Shown in pieces: positions 1 to 9,470 of a stretch of DNA of 64,000 nucleotides. How positions within the stretch are numbered: position 1 is the stretch's first letter; each line of letters begins with the position of its first letter. This DNA is from Kazachstania africana CBS 2517 (lineage: Eukaryota > Ascomycota > Saccharomycetes > Saccharomycetales > Saccharomycetaceae). A model generated the notes under the pieces. The model was not told where the DNA came from, did no database searches, and saw only the letters and a list, made by a program, of their open reading frames with translations. The position numbers and the translations under genes were made by a program. The stretch is taken from positions 1,488,001 through 1,552,000 of the forward strand of contig NC_018940.1 in NCBI RefSeq assembly GCF_000304475.1, read 5' to 3'.

Positions 1-2012
1 ACCATAGCTGGAGAATCTGGTACATTTTCTAATTCATCAGTTGGGAAAAATCTTGTATCAGTTATTGAACTCAATTTTGGAATATAGGGCGCTTCAACCT
101 GTCTGATCGTATTCCAATCAACACCACGGAAGAATGGATGGTTCTTGATCTCATCTGCACCGCCATGTCTACCCAATCTTTGATCTGCATGCGATAGAAG
201 TCTTCGGATTAAATCTTCAGCTTCATAAGAAATATGAATATCGTCGGGAAATTGTAAAGTTTGTTCAAAATTCATAATTTTACGATACGTTTCTTGTGGA
301 GTCTCCGAGCAAAAGGGTGGCCAACCTATTAAACATTCATACATGATGGCACCAAGAGACCACCAATCACATTCTTGACCGTAACCTTGGTACAGAAAGA
401 TTTCAGGTGCAATATAATCTGGTGTACCCACAGTAGAGTATGCCATTAGACGACGAGACTTTCTCCAGGTTTGGATTTGTTGTCTGTTCGACATGGTTAG
501 ATTGATCGAGTCTACTATCATTGTTTGCCTATTATTGCCATTATTATTCACAGTCTGACCTGGTTTAGTTAAACCACCATTAGCTTGATCTTCTTGCAGT
601 AGTTTTTTATAATAATTCGAGTCATGAGTTTTGTGGAAACCAGTAGAAAGACCAAAATCAGATAACTTGATGTGTCCTCTGATATCAATAAGAATATTGT
701 CAGGCTTTATATCCCTATGAATGAACCCTAGTTTATGAACTGTTTCAATTGCTAGTATACACTCTGCCATGTAAAACCTGGTGACATCCTCAGTAAATAA
801 TTGCCATCTAATCAACATTGTCATCAAATCACCGCCCGGTAAAAATTCCATGATTAAATAAAGGTATTGAGCATCTTGGAAGGAATAATATAAGGAAACC
901 ACCCATGGAGAATCACTACCGGCAAGAACATCTCTTTCTGCTTTGACATGAGCTAATTGATCTTTCTTATACATTTCTGATTTTAAAAGTGTCTTCATAG
1001 CATATATTTTACCTGTATCTTTCTTTTGAACCAATCTGACTTCACCGAATGCACCTTTACCAATAACTTTAACAGTCTGGAAATCTTCTAATGATAATCT
1101 TGTTCTTCTTAATCTTAAAAACTGAGATTCCTTTTTACCCAAAGAACTTAATTGCCTTGATTTTCTTTCGTCGGACCAGTTATGCGACGTTAATTCACCC
1201 TCTAATTCTACCCGTCTCTCATTTCTTTCAATGGCATATTTGACTGATTGTTGATAAAAATTTTCAACTTTCAATTTTACAGCAGCAGCCCTATCTTGGG
1301 TGGCTTTAGATAATAAATCTGGCCTTCTTTCAAAGAACATGTAATTGTTGTCGCCATTAGAACTAGCGTTATTAGAACTAGCATTCATATTCTGCAATTG
1401 ATGTGGTTGTGATGCTTGAAAATTTCTAGTTGGAGTCTGTTGAATTGCCTGGTTATAATGATTTTGACTGTGCTGAATTGGTGTCATTACAGTGTTCATA
1501 TTATTTTGGTGCTGGCTATAATCTGATTCATTTGAATAATGACTAGGAGGATATGGAGCTGCAGGTTGGGAGAAGTTATTAACACTTGCACCGCTATTAT
1601 CATTCCGTACATGTGGTTGCTGCTGTATCATGCTATTTGAATTATTGTTATGCTTGAAAATTCCAGTCATTGCTGGTGGTTGTTGTTGTTGTTGTTGTTG
1701 TTGTTGTGCATTATTCATTAAATTTGGTGGAATATAGTTATTTTGGTGAGTCGGTGTAGTAGGATAGTTTAACCCCGGAAGATCTGTGAAACCGCCATGC
1801 ACTACGTTTCCATTCCCTTCTTCTTGTAACTGATCTTGTAACGATTGATGCGAATTTTGTTGCCTCATATAGTTATTACTAAAACCTGCAACAGGTGGTC
1901 TCTGGATCTGTTGATACATATCCATTTCGGGTTCGTACGGCTGTTGTTGTTGTTGCTGCTGGTACGAATTGCCAGATCCAGAAGAATTGTTATACGGGTT
2001 GCTACCAAACAT
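1..2012 (-). CDS. CBK1: NDR/LATS-family kinase Cbk1, C-terminus cut by window edge
   Basis: Cbk1 is the NDR-family Ser/Thr kinase of the RAM network. It acts with Mob2 at the bud tip and daughter nucleus in polarised growth, cell separation and Ace2 control. The start ATG is at 2012 and about 670 codons are visible. The N-terminal half is rich in Gln and Asn, with a long CAA run near 1680-1710 and a shorter Q run near 1940-1965. The kinase domain follows, with HRDIKPDN near 700-725 and SDFGLS just after it. Between the DFG and the activation segment lies the long insert typical of NDR kinases. The frame is open to base 1 and ends within the post-kinase extension ([11 protein letters not shown]). 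By comparison with S. cerevisiae Cbk1 about 45-50 residues are missing, including the phosphorylated hydrophobic motif. The neighbouring RPL42 on the same strand matches S. cerevisiae order. Confidence 0.95.
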   Translation of the reverse strand, partial: MFGSNPYNNSSGSGNSYQQQQQQQPYEPEMDMYQQIQRPPVAGFSNNYMRQQNSHQSLQDQLQEEGNGNVVHGGFTDLPGLNYPTTPTHQNNYIPPNLMNNAQQQQQQQQQPPAMTGIFKHNNNSNSMIQQQPHVRNDNSGASVNNFSQPAAPYPPSHYSNESDYSQHQNNMNTVMTPIQHSQNHYNQAIQQTPTRNFQASQPHQLQNMNASSNNASSNGDNNYMFFERRPDLLSKATQDRAAAVKLKVENFYQQSVKYAIERNERRVELEGELTSHNWSDERKSRQLSSLGKKESQFLRLRRTRLSLEDFQTVKVIGKGAFGEVRLVQKKDTGKIYAMKTLLKSEMYKKDQLAHVKAERDVLAGSDSPWVVSLYYSFQDAQYLYLIMEFLPGGDLMTMLIRWQLFTEDVTRFYMAECILAIETVHKLGFIHRDIKPDNILIDIRGHIKLSDFGLSTGFHKTHDSNYYKKLLQEDQANGGLTKPGQTVNNNGNNRQTMIVDSINLTMSNRQQIQTWRKSRRLMAYSTVGTPDYIAPEIFLYQGYGQECDWWSLGAIMYECLIGWPPFCSETPQETYRKIMNFEQTLQFPDDIHISYEAEDLIRRLLSHADQRLGRHGGADEIKNHPFFRGVDWNTIRQVEAPYIPKLSSITDTRFFPTDELENVPDSPAM

Positions 2013-2686
2013 GCCCTTGTTTCTATTTTTGAATTGTTGATAAAAAAAATGCCTTGAAATGTAAATGAAAAATATGATAGTTCTCTAGGATAATTAAACA
2101 GTAAGTAATTGACCGAAATAACTATAAAAATGGTTGATTTTATGTATAATATGCCCAAGGTATCTGATTGCTGAGTGAAGGGACACTAATTGTCTGTAGT
2201 TTCACCGGAATGAAAGCCAATATGAAGGATCAGTTAACCCAATGTAAAGTTTTCATTCTCAGCTCAGAAAATCAAATTTTCGCAATGAAGCGAAAAGCAT
2301 CAAATATCGAACATCAACGGAAACATCATATTACACGACCACTAAAAGGTGACAGACACACCAATCGCATCCAGATTCATAGTGATACATTTAAGTGAAT
2401 TATATTGTATGAGACGCCATTTAACCATGGGAAACACATAGTAGAATGTTCCGTAATATTTTCTTTGATTGGCTGGCTGTTCGAGACATCTCGCGATACT
2501 GTCGCAACTAAGCGAATGCACGATCTGGCAATTATCATACAATGCAAAATACCTGTAGCTAATAATGTAATGTTTTTAATTATAAAGTAAACTGCATACT
2601 ACAGTCGAGTACCTCAGCACCCTATTAAAGCTATTTAAAGATAAGTTATGTATATAAGAAAATTAACGTAAAAGTAATCCTTAAGC
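2013..2686. other. Intergenic: CBK1 promoter and RPL42 3' region
   Basis: No convincing gene. The short open frames here overlap one another on both strands, have atypical composition and match no family I recognise. The side next to CBK1 should hold its promoter and the side next to 2687 the RPL42 polyadenylation region. A CCAAT-type sequence (ATTGGC) lies near 2467-2475; its role is unknown. Confidence 0.6.
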
Positions 2687-3406
2687 TTAAAATTGTAAAG
2701 CAGCACCCTTTTGCTTCTTTTCACCACCTAATTCGAAGTGCTTACATCTCTTTAAGGTTAATTGAGCCTTGGTCTTACAGTTAACACATTCTAATCTTAA
2801 AACAACCTTCTTGGTAGTCTTAGCTTTCTTGTGGAAAACTGGCTTGGTTTGACCACCGAAACCGGATTGTTTACGGTCATAACGTCTCTTACCTTGGGCG
2901 AATAAGGAAGCCTTACCAGCTTTGTATTGGGTAACCTTGTGTTGAGTGTGCTTACGACAGGTCTTACCCTTACAGTAGGTCTTTCTAGTCTTTGGAACGT
3001 TAACTATTTCGAAAAATATTTTGTTAGTAACAAATTCAACGTTAAAAATGGCTTGGATCCTCCACGTCAGTTAATAAATGTAAAAGTACATCAAATAAGT
3101 TGCTCATAACTTAAGAGATTGCTATACTTTGAAAACTTCTATGATTGCATTGGCTTCAAAAAATTTTCTGTCCATTTTGAATGTGCTGAAAACGTTTTCA
3201 AATAGACTTTAACAAACAAAAGTTACATGTATCTGGTTACTGTTCTATTAAAGTATCATTATCGATCGTAGTCAATGTTTTATCCTTATATTGCACTAGA
3301 TATCATTTTTGTAAACTATTTGCCATCATGAAAAGAATTATTCCATTACATTTATAGCTTCACTTGGTTTCCATTCTGCTCACATCAACGATTACTACAT
3401 ACCCAT
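2687..3406 (-). CDS. RPL42: 60S ribosomal protein eL42 (two exons)
   Basis: Component of the large ribosomal subunit near the E site. The coding sequence is spliced: exon 1 is only ATGG (3406-3403) and exon 2 runs 3003-2687. Together they give 321 nt, 106 residues plus stop, exactly the family length. The protein starts [20 protein letters not shown] and ends GAALQF. Cysteine pairs in the CKGKTC and CVNCK segments fit the eL42 zinc-binding fold. Codon choice is strongly biased, as for highly expressed yeast genes. Splitting the gene after ATGG is also how S. cerevisiae RPL42A is interrupted. Upstream Rap1-type sites near 3834-3863 fit ribosomal protein gene control. Without splicing the start codon is lost, so the intron is needed for the gene model. 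Confidence 0.96.
3004..3402 (-). other. RPL42: Spliceosomal intron in RPL42
   Basis: On the minus strand the intron starts GTATGT (3402-3397) and ends TAG (3006-3004). It carries a perfect TACTAAC branch site at 3029-3023, 19 nt before the acceptor. Length is 399 nt, in the usual range for yeast ribosomal-protein introns. I see no box C/D or H/ACA snoRNA signature inside it. Confidence 0.93.
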
Positions 3407-3485
3407 TGCGACTGATAGTTCTTAGTTGTTTAAGGTATGTAAGATTTCCTGCAAACCCAAAATTTAACTAATTTCAATGTTTGCA

Positions 3486-3715
3486 CTCAGTATGCACTTA
3501 ATGTGTGTCTGCATTACCTGTGTGATGGGAATGGAAATTTCGCCGCCGTTACTGAGAACTGCGTTTCCTTTCCCAGACTCAGTAAGCTAATCCCATCTCA
3601 GCCCGTACTGGGAGACTGGAAGGGAAGCTAGGCTGAGGTCCACACATATTCGATAATCCTCGACAGAGCAGGAAACAATTTTCCCCGCTGGCACGGTATT
3701 CGCCTATCCCGGGGA
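3486..3715. repeat. GC-rich island with four inverted repeats and CTCAG/CTGAG cluster
   Basis: Four perfect inverted repeats are visible. They are GATGGGA 3524-3530 with TCCCATC 3591-3597; nested inside it TTACTGAG 3549-3556 with CTCAGTAA 3578-3585; CTCAGCC 3597-3603 with GGCTGAG 3631-3637; and TCCCCG 3682-3687 with CGGGGA 3710-3715. The pentamer CTCAG or its complement occurs five times in 3486-3637. The stretch is more GC-rich than its flanks. It lies between the RPL42 Rap1 sites and its start codon. It could be a structured RNA or a cluster of protein-binding sites; it does not fold as a tRNA. Confidence 0.45.
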
Positions 3716-3833
3716 GCAATGAATGACTCTCTGTTTAACAAAACCAGAGCCTTCCATCGGGCGATTAAAAAAATTGAGAAATTTTTTGAAATTTTTCAAC
3801 AGAATCGAATTAAATTGCAAAAGTTAAAATCAA

Positions 3834-3863
3834 GATGTATGGGGGGAATCCATGTACGGATGT
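3834..3863 (-). promoter_or_regulatory. Paired Rap1-type sites of the RPL42 promoter
   Basis: On the minus strand, ACATCCGTACATGG (3863-3850) matches the ribosomal-protein UAS form of the Rap1 site. It is followed by CCCCCCATACATC (3846-3834), a second Rap1-like match. T-rich sequence on the same strand follows at about 3815-3770, the usual arrangement of Rap1-driven ribosomal protein promoters. The distance to the RPL42 ATG is about 430 bp. Confidence 0.75.
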
Positions 3864-4239
3864 TTGGGAGAACAGTCATGGGAAAGTTTCACATGGAGTT
3901 GTCGAGCACGTGACTACGAAACGCATTAAAAGAAGATATAAAAGACATGAAGCGTTCTTGGCTTCATGCTTGAAGGTGTTCATAAAATATATGTCTATAT
4001 GTATGTGAGATGTGAGATGTGGGTTCATAGGGAATCATCTTGCTCAGGGTAGGCCTGTCAAGAGAAGCACAATAAAGGATGGACTGATGTAATCCTTTTT
4101 GTAAATAGGAGCCTAAAAGATGTTTGTTTCCATAAGTGTCCTGGAATCTCTAATGTCTTCGTGGCATGCTATTCTTCGTTTCTTGTTAGAAAATAGTGAG
4201 TTGTCTTACTAGAAGTATTGAGTTCAAAAAGGTTATCAC

Positions 4240-4497
4240 TCAACTTCCAGATAGCCTTTGTTGCGCCGCATCGAGAACTTCAGTTTCATCCACGTAAGAT
4301 AATTGGTCTAGTACTTCGTTTTGGTCGAACGGATAACTACATCTCTCACTAGGACATATTACAATGGCATAATTTTGTTGAATCAGACATTTCTGTAAAA
4401 TTTGTCCACAATTAGGGCATGTTGTAGAGTCATTTGTGGTTTCTCCCTCCTCTTTTTTCACAACGATCTTTGCATCTTCTTTGGTATCTTTCGCCAT
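4240..4497 (-). CDS. YNL162W-A: Small zinc-ribbon-like protein, YNL162W-A homologue
   Basis: An 85-residue protein of unknown function. After a charged N-terminus (residues 1-25) there is a Cys motif CPNC (about 27-30), a further Cys near residue 37, and CPSERC (about 48-53). This fits a small zinc-ribbon fold, followed by an acidic C-terminus. S. cerevisiae has a short uncharacterised gene, YNL162W-A, in the same place and strand between RPL42A and RIA1; this match is by position and size. The gene is divergent from EFL1 across 210 bp containing PAC and RRPE motifs, so the two may be co-expressed in ribosome biogenesis (inference). The start ATG at 4497 is the first in frame. Confidence 0.7.
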   Translation of the reverse strand: MAKDTKEDAKIVVKKEEGETTNDSTTCPNCGQILQKCLIQQNYAIVICPSERCSYPFDQNEVLDQLSYVDETEVLDAAQQRLSGS

Positions 4498-4562
4498 TTT
4501 GATCCTATTGGCGTTGTTATCAAATAATATCTAACTGTTTCTTATCAGAACTTGCTCTAAAT

Positions 4563-4596
4563 GCGATGAGTTTGCTTTTAAAATCTTGAAATTTTT
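4563..4596. promoter_or_regulatory. PAC and RRPE motifs in divergent promoter
   Basis: GCGATGAGTT at 4563-4572 matches the PAC element (Dot6/Tod6) and TGAAATTTTT at 4587-4596 matches RRPE (Stb3). This pair marks yeast ribosome-biogenesis promoters. It lies 66 bp from the start of the zinc-ribbon gene and about 110 bp from that of EFL1. Confidence 0.75.
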
Positions 4597-4707
4597 CATT
4601 TCGGTCATTAGGAGCCCATTGATTAATTTGAAAAGAAGAGCTACCACAAGACCTTCCATTTATTATATGGAAAGAAAACAAGATACCTGACGCTATTTCT
4701 AGTACAT

Positions 4708-7700
4708 ATGCCAAGAGTAGAATCAGAAACATTTAAAAGACTTCAAAACGATCCTTCATGCATAAGGAACATATGTATTGTTGCTCATGTTGATCATGGT
4801 AAGACATCCCTTTCGGACTCATTGTTGGCATCAAACGGTATTATTTCCCAAAGGCTAGCAGGTAGAGTTCGTTATTTAGACTCGAGACCTGATGAACAAT
4901 TGCGTGGTATTACCATGGAATCTTCAGCCATTTCCTTATATTTCAGGGTCTTACATAAGCAAGACGGTCAAGATGGGCCCCTAGTTAAGGAGCACTTGGT
5001 TAATCTAATTGATTCACCAGGTCACATAGACTTTTCGAGTGAAGTAAGTGCTGCTTCAAGATTATGTGATGGAGCAGTTGTATTGGTCGATGTCGTAGAA
5101 GGCGTTTGCTCTCAGACAATTACCGTTCTAAGACAATGTTGGATTGAAAAATTAAAGCCTGTACTAGTTTTGAATAAGATAGATAGATTAATCGCCGAAT
5201 TACAATTAACCCCTCAAGAGGCCTACGTCCATTTGTATAGGGTTATTGAACAGGTTAATTCAGTTATTGGTTCCTTCTTCGCAGGAGAAAGACAGCTGGA
5301 TGACCTGTCCTGGAGAGAACGATTAGAGCAAAATTCCAATGCAGAATACATCGAAAAGGATGATTCAGAGCTATATTTTAATCCTACAAAAAATAATGTC
5401 ATATTTGCATCTGCTATTGATGGATGGGGGTTCAATATTGGTCAGCTAGCCAGGTTTTATGAGCAAAAATTGGGAGCTAAGAGAGAAAACTTACAAAAAG
5501 TTCTTTGGGGTGTATTTTTATATGGATCCCAAAACAAAAAAATTATCAATCATAAAAGTTTGAAGGGTAGAGCATTAAAGCCATTATTTGTCTCGTTAAT
5601 TTTAGACAATATATGGAAAATTTATGAAAATGTCGTTGTTTCGAGGGACATGGGTGCTATTGAAAAAATTACCAAGGCTTTAAATGTCAAATTATTGCCT
5701 CGTGATCTCAAATCTAAGGATGACAAACAATTACTCAGAAATATAATGGGGCAATGGCTTCCTGTAAGTACGGCTGTATTACTGACGGTCATTGAACGGT
5801 TGCCCTCACCTATGAAATCTCAAAATGAACGTTTGGATATAATTTTAGGGAAGGATATCCACAGTAGCGCTGCTGATCCAACACTATTGAAATCGATAAG
5901 GGAATGTGATAGAGAAGGTCCATCATGTGCCTATGTATCCAAAATTCTGTCTATTCCAAGAGAAGAATTACCAATAACTTCATCAAATCAAGTTTCACAT
6001 GATGAAATTATGGCAAGAAGTAGGAAAGCACGCGAAGAAGCGTTAAATGCCGCAAAAGCAGCTGAATTAGCGGAGAATATGGCCAAATTAGAAGTGAAAG
6101 GCTCACATCAGGGCTTTGAGGACGACTCAGACTTGTATGAGAGAGCAAAAGAGACTGTGCTAACACCTGATATAGATGTGCTTGCAAGCACCTCGAAAAA
6201 ACATCGAGATTCTAAAACCGTACTGGAGACCCCTTCTAATTTCGAATTTGACATGAACTTTGAAAATGATGGAACTGACAATTTGATACCAGATTTTGTA
6301 CCCACCGATATTGATCCTAATGACCCTCTAAGTGCAATGTTCGAATACGAAGAAGAGGATCCATTTCAGACTTCTGAACCACCAAACGTCGTCGAGTATG
6401 AATACGAAGAGGATGAGACGGATATCTTCGATGAAAAAGATGAAGTTTTGATTGGCTTTGCCAGAATCTACAGTGGCTCTTTAAGGGTTGGCCAAGAAAT
6501 TTCCGTATTAGGACCCAAATATGATCCAAAGAACCCTACTGAACACATTAAAACTGCTACAATTACTTCTTTATACTTGTTCATGGGTAAAGAGTTGGTT
6601 CCACTAGATGTTTGCCCCTCAGGAAATATTGTAGGTATTGGAGGCCTAGCTGGTAAAATTTTAAAGAACGGTACATTAATTGAACAAGGCGTGACTGGTG
6701 TAAATTTAGCAGCAGTTAACTTCCACTCCTCTCCAATCGTTCGCGTTGCTGTTGAGTCTGTAAACCCAATGGAAATGCCAAAATTAGTTCGTGGTTTAAA
6801 ACTGTTGGATCAGGCAGACCCATGTGTAGAAACATTTGTTAATGAGAAAGGTGAGTACATTTTATGTACTGCTGGTGAACTACATCTTGAAAGATGTTTG
6901 AAAGATTTGCATGAAAGATTTGCAGGTGTAGAAGTTTCACATTCAGAGCCAGCTATACCATATAGAGAAACATTTTTATCTACATCTGATATGAATCCAC
7001 CACGGAATGCTCAACTAGGACGCAGTGTTGTTGAAACGTTCTTAGGAAATTACAAAATTAGAATTAGGACGATTCCACTGGCTGATGAAGTGACATCATT
7101 CTTAGATAAGAATGAAAGTAGCATTAAACGAATTTTTGAGGGTGACAATGGCTCGAAAATTGATAATTTAGATACCACTATAATGGATAAAGATACATTT
7201 TTCAATGAACTCGAAAAAGTTCTTGAAGCCGATACTAAGAATCAAGAAATATTATCTAACTGTTTGTCTAGGATCGCTGCATTAGGACCAAAAAGAGTAG
7301 GTTGTAACATCCTTTTATCAGAACACAACTTATTAGGAAGCATATTTGATAATACTCTAGGTCAGTTCGAGTTTTCGGATTCAATATTAAACGGTTTCCA
7401 GCTTTCAGTTTCTGAAGGTCCGCTAGCCAAAGAACCGGTTCAAGGAATGTGCATTATCGTGGAGGATATAAGTGCCATAACTGAAAGAGATCTAGCTACC
7501 ATCAATGATCCACATTATCAAGTAGATATTCCAAATATATCTGGTCGTTTCATTACCCATGTCAGGGACCAAATCCACGAGTCCTTTTTGGATTGGTCAC
7601 CAAGAATAATGTGGGCAATGTATTCGTGTGATATCCAAACATCTGTGGATGTCTTGGGTAAAGTTTATGCTGTCGTTCAACAAAGACATGGTAAAATTGT

Positions 7701-8028
7701 CTCAGAAGAAATGAAAGAAGGTACACCATTTTTCCAGATTGAGGCACACATTCCCGTTGTAGAAGCATTCGGACTGAGTGAAGACATCCGTAAAAAGACT
7801 TCTGGTGCTGCCCAACCTCAACTAGTATTTGCAGGATTTGAATGTATCGATTTAGATCCATTCTGGATCCCAACTACGGAAGAAGAACTGGAAGAATTAG
7901 GCGAGACGGCGGACAAAGAGAATGTTGCTCGCAGACACATGAACGCAATAAGAAGACGTAAAGGCTTATTCATTGACGAAAAGGTCATCCAGAACGCCGA
8001 AAAACAACGTACTTTGAAGAGGAATTAA
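4708..8028 (+). CDS. EFL1: Cytoplasmic GTPase Efl1/Ria1, 60S ribosome maturation
   Basis: Elongation-factor-2-like GTPase that works with Sdo1 to release Tif6 from late cytoplasmic 60S subunits. The 1106-residue length matches the family. GTPase motifs are in order: AHVDHGKT at 26-33, RGITMESS (switch I) at 66-73, DSPGH at 102-106 and NKID at 156-159. An insert of several hundred residues follows. It includes an acidic stretch around 515-575 (for example YEYEEDE) that separates the G domain from the EF2-like domain II and is characteristic of Efl1 rather than EF2. EF2-like C-terminal domains end with a lysine/arginine-rich tail. The diphthamide loop of EF2 is not expected here. PAC and RRPE motifs precede it. 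Order and strand match YNL163C. Confidence 0.95.
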   Translation: MPRVESETFKRLQNDPSCIRNICIVAHVDHGKTSLSDSLLASNGIISQRLAGRVRYLDSRPDEQLRGITMESSAISLYFRVLHKQDGQDGPLVKEHLVNLIDSPGHIDFSSEVSAASRLCDGAVVLVDVVEGVCSQTITVLRQCWIEKLKPVLVLNKIDRLIAELQLTPQEAYVHLYRVIEQVNSVIGSFFAGERQLDDLSWRERLEQNSNAEYIEKDDSELYFNPTKNNVIFASAIDGWGFNIGQLARFYEQKLGAKRENLQKVLWGVFLYGSQNKKIINHKSLKGRALKPLFVSLILDNIWKIYENVVVSRDMGAIEKITKALNVKLLPRDLKSKDDKQLLRNIMGQWLPVSTAVLLTVIERLPSPMKSQNERLDIILGKDIHSSAADPTLLKSIRECDREGPSCAYVSKILSIPREELPITSSNQVSHDEIMARSRKAREEALNAAKAAELAENMAKLEVKGSHQGFEDDSDLYERAKETVLTPDIDVLASTSKKHRDSKTVLETPSNFEFDMNFENDGTDNLIPDFVPTDIDPNDPLSAMFEYEEEDPFQTSEPPNVVEYEYEEDETDIFDEKDEVLIGFARIYSGSLRVGQEISVLGPKYDPKNPTEHIKTATITSLYLFMGKELVPLDVCPSGNIVGIGGLAGKILKNGTLIEQGVTGVNLAAVNFHSSPIVRVAVESVNPMEMPKLVRGLKLLDQADPCVETFVNEKGEYILCTAGELHLERCLKDLHERFAGVEVSHSEPAIPYRETFLSTSDMNPPRNAQLGRSVVETFLGNYKIRIRTIPLADEVTSFLDKNESSIKRIFEGDNGSKIDNLDTTIMDKDTFFNELEKVLEADTKNQEILSNCLSRIAALGPKRVGCNILLSEHNLLGSIFDNTLGQFEFSDSILNGFQLSVSEGPLAKEPVQGMCIIVEDISAITERDLATINDPHYQVDIPNISGRFITHVRDQIHESFLDWSPRIMWAMYSCDIQTSVDVLGKVYAVVQQRHGKIVSEEMKEGTPFFQIEAHIPVVEAFGLSEDIRKKTSGAAQPQLVFAGFECIDLDPFWIPTTEEELEELGETADKENVARRHMNAIRRRKGLFIDEKVIQNAEKQRTLKRN

Positions 8029-8192
8029 AAGGCTGGAAGACTACTAATTATTATATAGAACATATTTTACGTAATTAATCTAGTTCGTGCTTAACGATTT
8101 GCGGTCCAATCTCGCGTTCCCGAATTCAATATATCAGAGGAAAAGAAAAGCGAGATGGCCTCGACTAGAAAAAAGTTTAACCGTGAATATGA

Positions 8193-9308
8193 ATGTTGAA
8201 AGTGTTAAATCATTTACATACAGAAGACTGTGATAGGATTGAGAAAATGATATCTGAAAATAATGGCAGGATGGGAACCACATCAATAGAGGTTGTGTCT
8301 CAAGAGGGCCCCATGCCGATAAACCTGATGATGCAAGAAGGCGTCAAAGCTTTGACTAAAATATTATCCAATCAACTACAAGATAGAAAGACTTTTGAAA
8401 ATACTGAACATCCAATGCAGTTTGTGGTAAAAAGTGATGGAGATTCTTCCCATTATTCGAAATCTGGGGAAAATGCGTCAATTACATCCACAGATGGTGA
8501 TGTTTTAAAGATGACAAACCATTTGGCGTTAAATGGCGCTCAGAAAACTGGAGATCTCAATTCTGCGAATATACTAATAGATAGCAAGAGTGCGGGAGCT
8601 TTCTTCGATGAGGAATTCCCTGACCCAGAGTTACACATCAACGGAGAAGAAGCAGAAATAATTTTTGACTATGAATCACATGATATGGAGGATCCAACAG
8701 AGGGTATTGGTAGAAAAATCTCGGAGATGATTGAATCTGTATTGCCAGGGGGGTTTTCATCAGATGCACAGGGGAGATTACATGCAATAGTTAATGGAAA
8801 TGAGCTAAATATAACTGAAGAGGTTGATGATCAGGGGGAAATACGACAACAAGAAGCCAATTTCAAAAATGTACGGAACTCCATGAACACTAATATAGAT
8901 CCTCGAAATAATCTCGACGTTACTGATGTCGACATCACTGATGATAACGAACATGAACATCAAGCTGGAAGTGCTGATGGCTATCACCATGATCGAAATT
9001 GTTGTCCACACCACCATCCACAAGAGCCCTCGAGATATAGAAACTATAATTACCATGATTTTGAATATTCCAATACCAATAATAGAAAACAAGCTCCAAA
9101 TTTTTCCACTCTAATAGATCAAGATAAGCCACTTTGTATGTTTTGTGAATATTATATGGTGTTTGGAGAGGCCCCACGAAATATGATCAAATGGTACAAT
9201 AATATGTATGGTTATAATCGAATGCCGCCTTCTAGGGACCATCGTCATCACCATAATCATGATCACAACCATGGACACCAGGAAGGAAATCGTAAGAGAA
9301 ACAAATGA
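8193..9308 (+). CDS. IBD2: Ibd2-like spindle-checkpoint protein
   Basis: Homologue of Ibd2, which acts in the Bub2-dependent spindle checkpoint branch in S. cerevisiae; the biochemical function is unknown. At 371 residues it is close to the S. cerevisiae protein (about 351). The middle is acidic, with a conserved-looking block EEFPDPELHINGEEAEIIFD near 144-163. The C-terminal third is rich in His and Cys. It has CCPHHHP near 272-278, CMFCEYYMVFGE near 316-327, then a His/Asp/Asn tail. A metal-binding role for this part is my inference. The gene follows EFL1 on the same strand, as YNL164C follows YNL163C. Confidence 0.85.
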   Translation: MLKVLNHLHTEDCDRIEKMISENNGRMGTTSIEVVSQEGPMPINLMMQEGVKALTKILSNQLQDRKTFENTEHPMQFVVKSDGDSSHYSKSGENASITSTDGDVLKMTNHLALNGAQKTGDLNSANILIDSKSAGAFFDEEFPDPELHINGEEAEIIFDYESHDMEDPTEGIGRKISEMIESVLPGGFSSDAQGRLHAIVNGNELNITEEVDDQGEIRQQEANFKNVRNSMNTNIDPRNNLDVTDVDITDDNEHEHQAGSADGYHHDRNCCPHHHPQEPSRYRNYNYHDFEYSNTNNRKQAPNFSTLIDQDKPLCMFCEYYMVFGEAPRNMIKWYNNMYGYNRMPPSRDHRHHHNHDHNHGHQEGNRKRNK

Positions 9309-9470
9309 CTGCGACCATTAACGGAATGTCACTTTTGAACTCCCAAGCGTATTACTAGTGTATGAATATATATTTGGTTTTATGTATGTAAATGCATCTA
9401 AATTAGGGTATACCCCAAGGTAGAAATTAAAGTAGCTGATGAAAAATGGGAAAAGAGTAGATTGAAATTC

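Larger units (their letters stand above)
3407..4239. other. Intergenic: RPL42 promoter, GC-rich structured island, 3' region of the small zinc-ribbon gene
   Basis: Contains the RPL42 promoter, listed separately (Rap1 sites at 3834-3863 and the inverted-repeat island at 3486-3715). The part nearest 4239 should hold the 3' end of the small gene at 4240-4497. The open frame at 3719-3913 runs through the Rap1 sites and has no family resemblance, so I do not call it a gene. Confidence 0.6.

Noticed and set aside
3524..3597. A 74-nt segment closed by a 7-bp stem, resembling a tRNA acceptor
   Set aside because: Neither strand has a T arm with a TTCRANY loop or a D arm, and the inner stem does not fit an anticodon arm.
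3524..3640. H/ACA snoRNA candidate on the minus strand
   Set aside because: An ACA follows the lower stem, but the distance from the upper stem is about 25 nt instead of about 15 and there is no H box. I report it only as an unexplained structured island.
3719..3913. 64-codon open frame upstream of RPL42
   Set aside because: It overlaps the Rap1 sites and the T-rich promoter tract and has no recognisable protein features.
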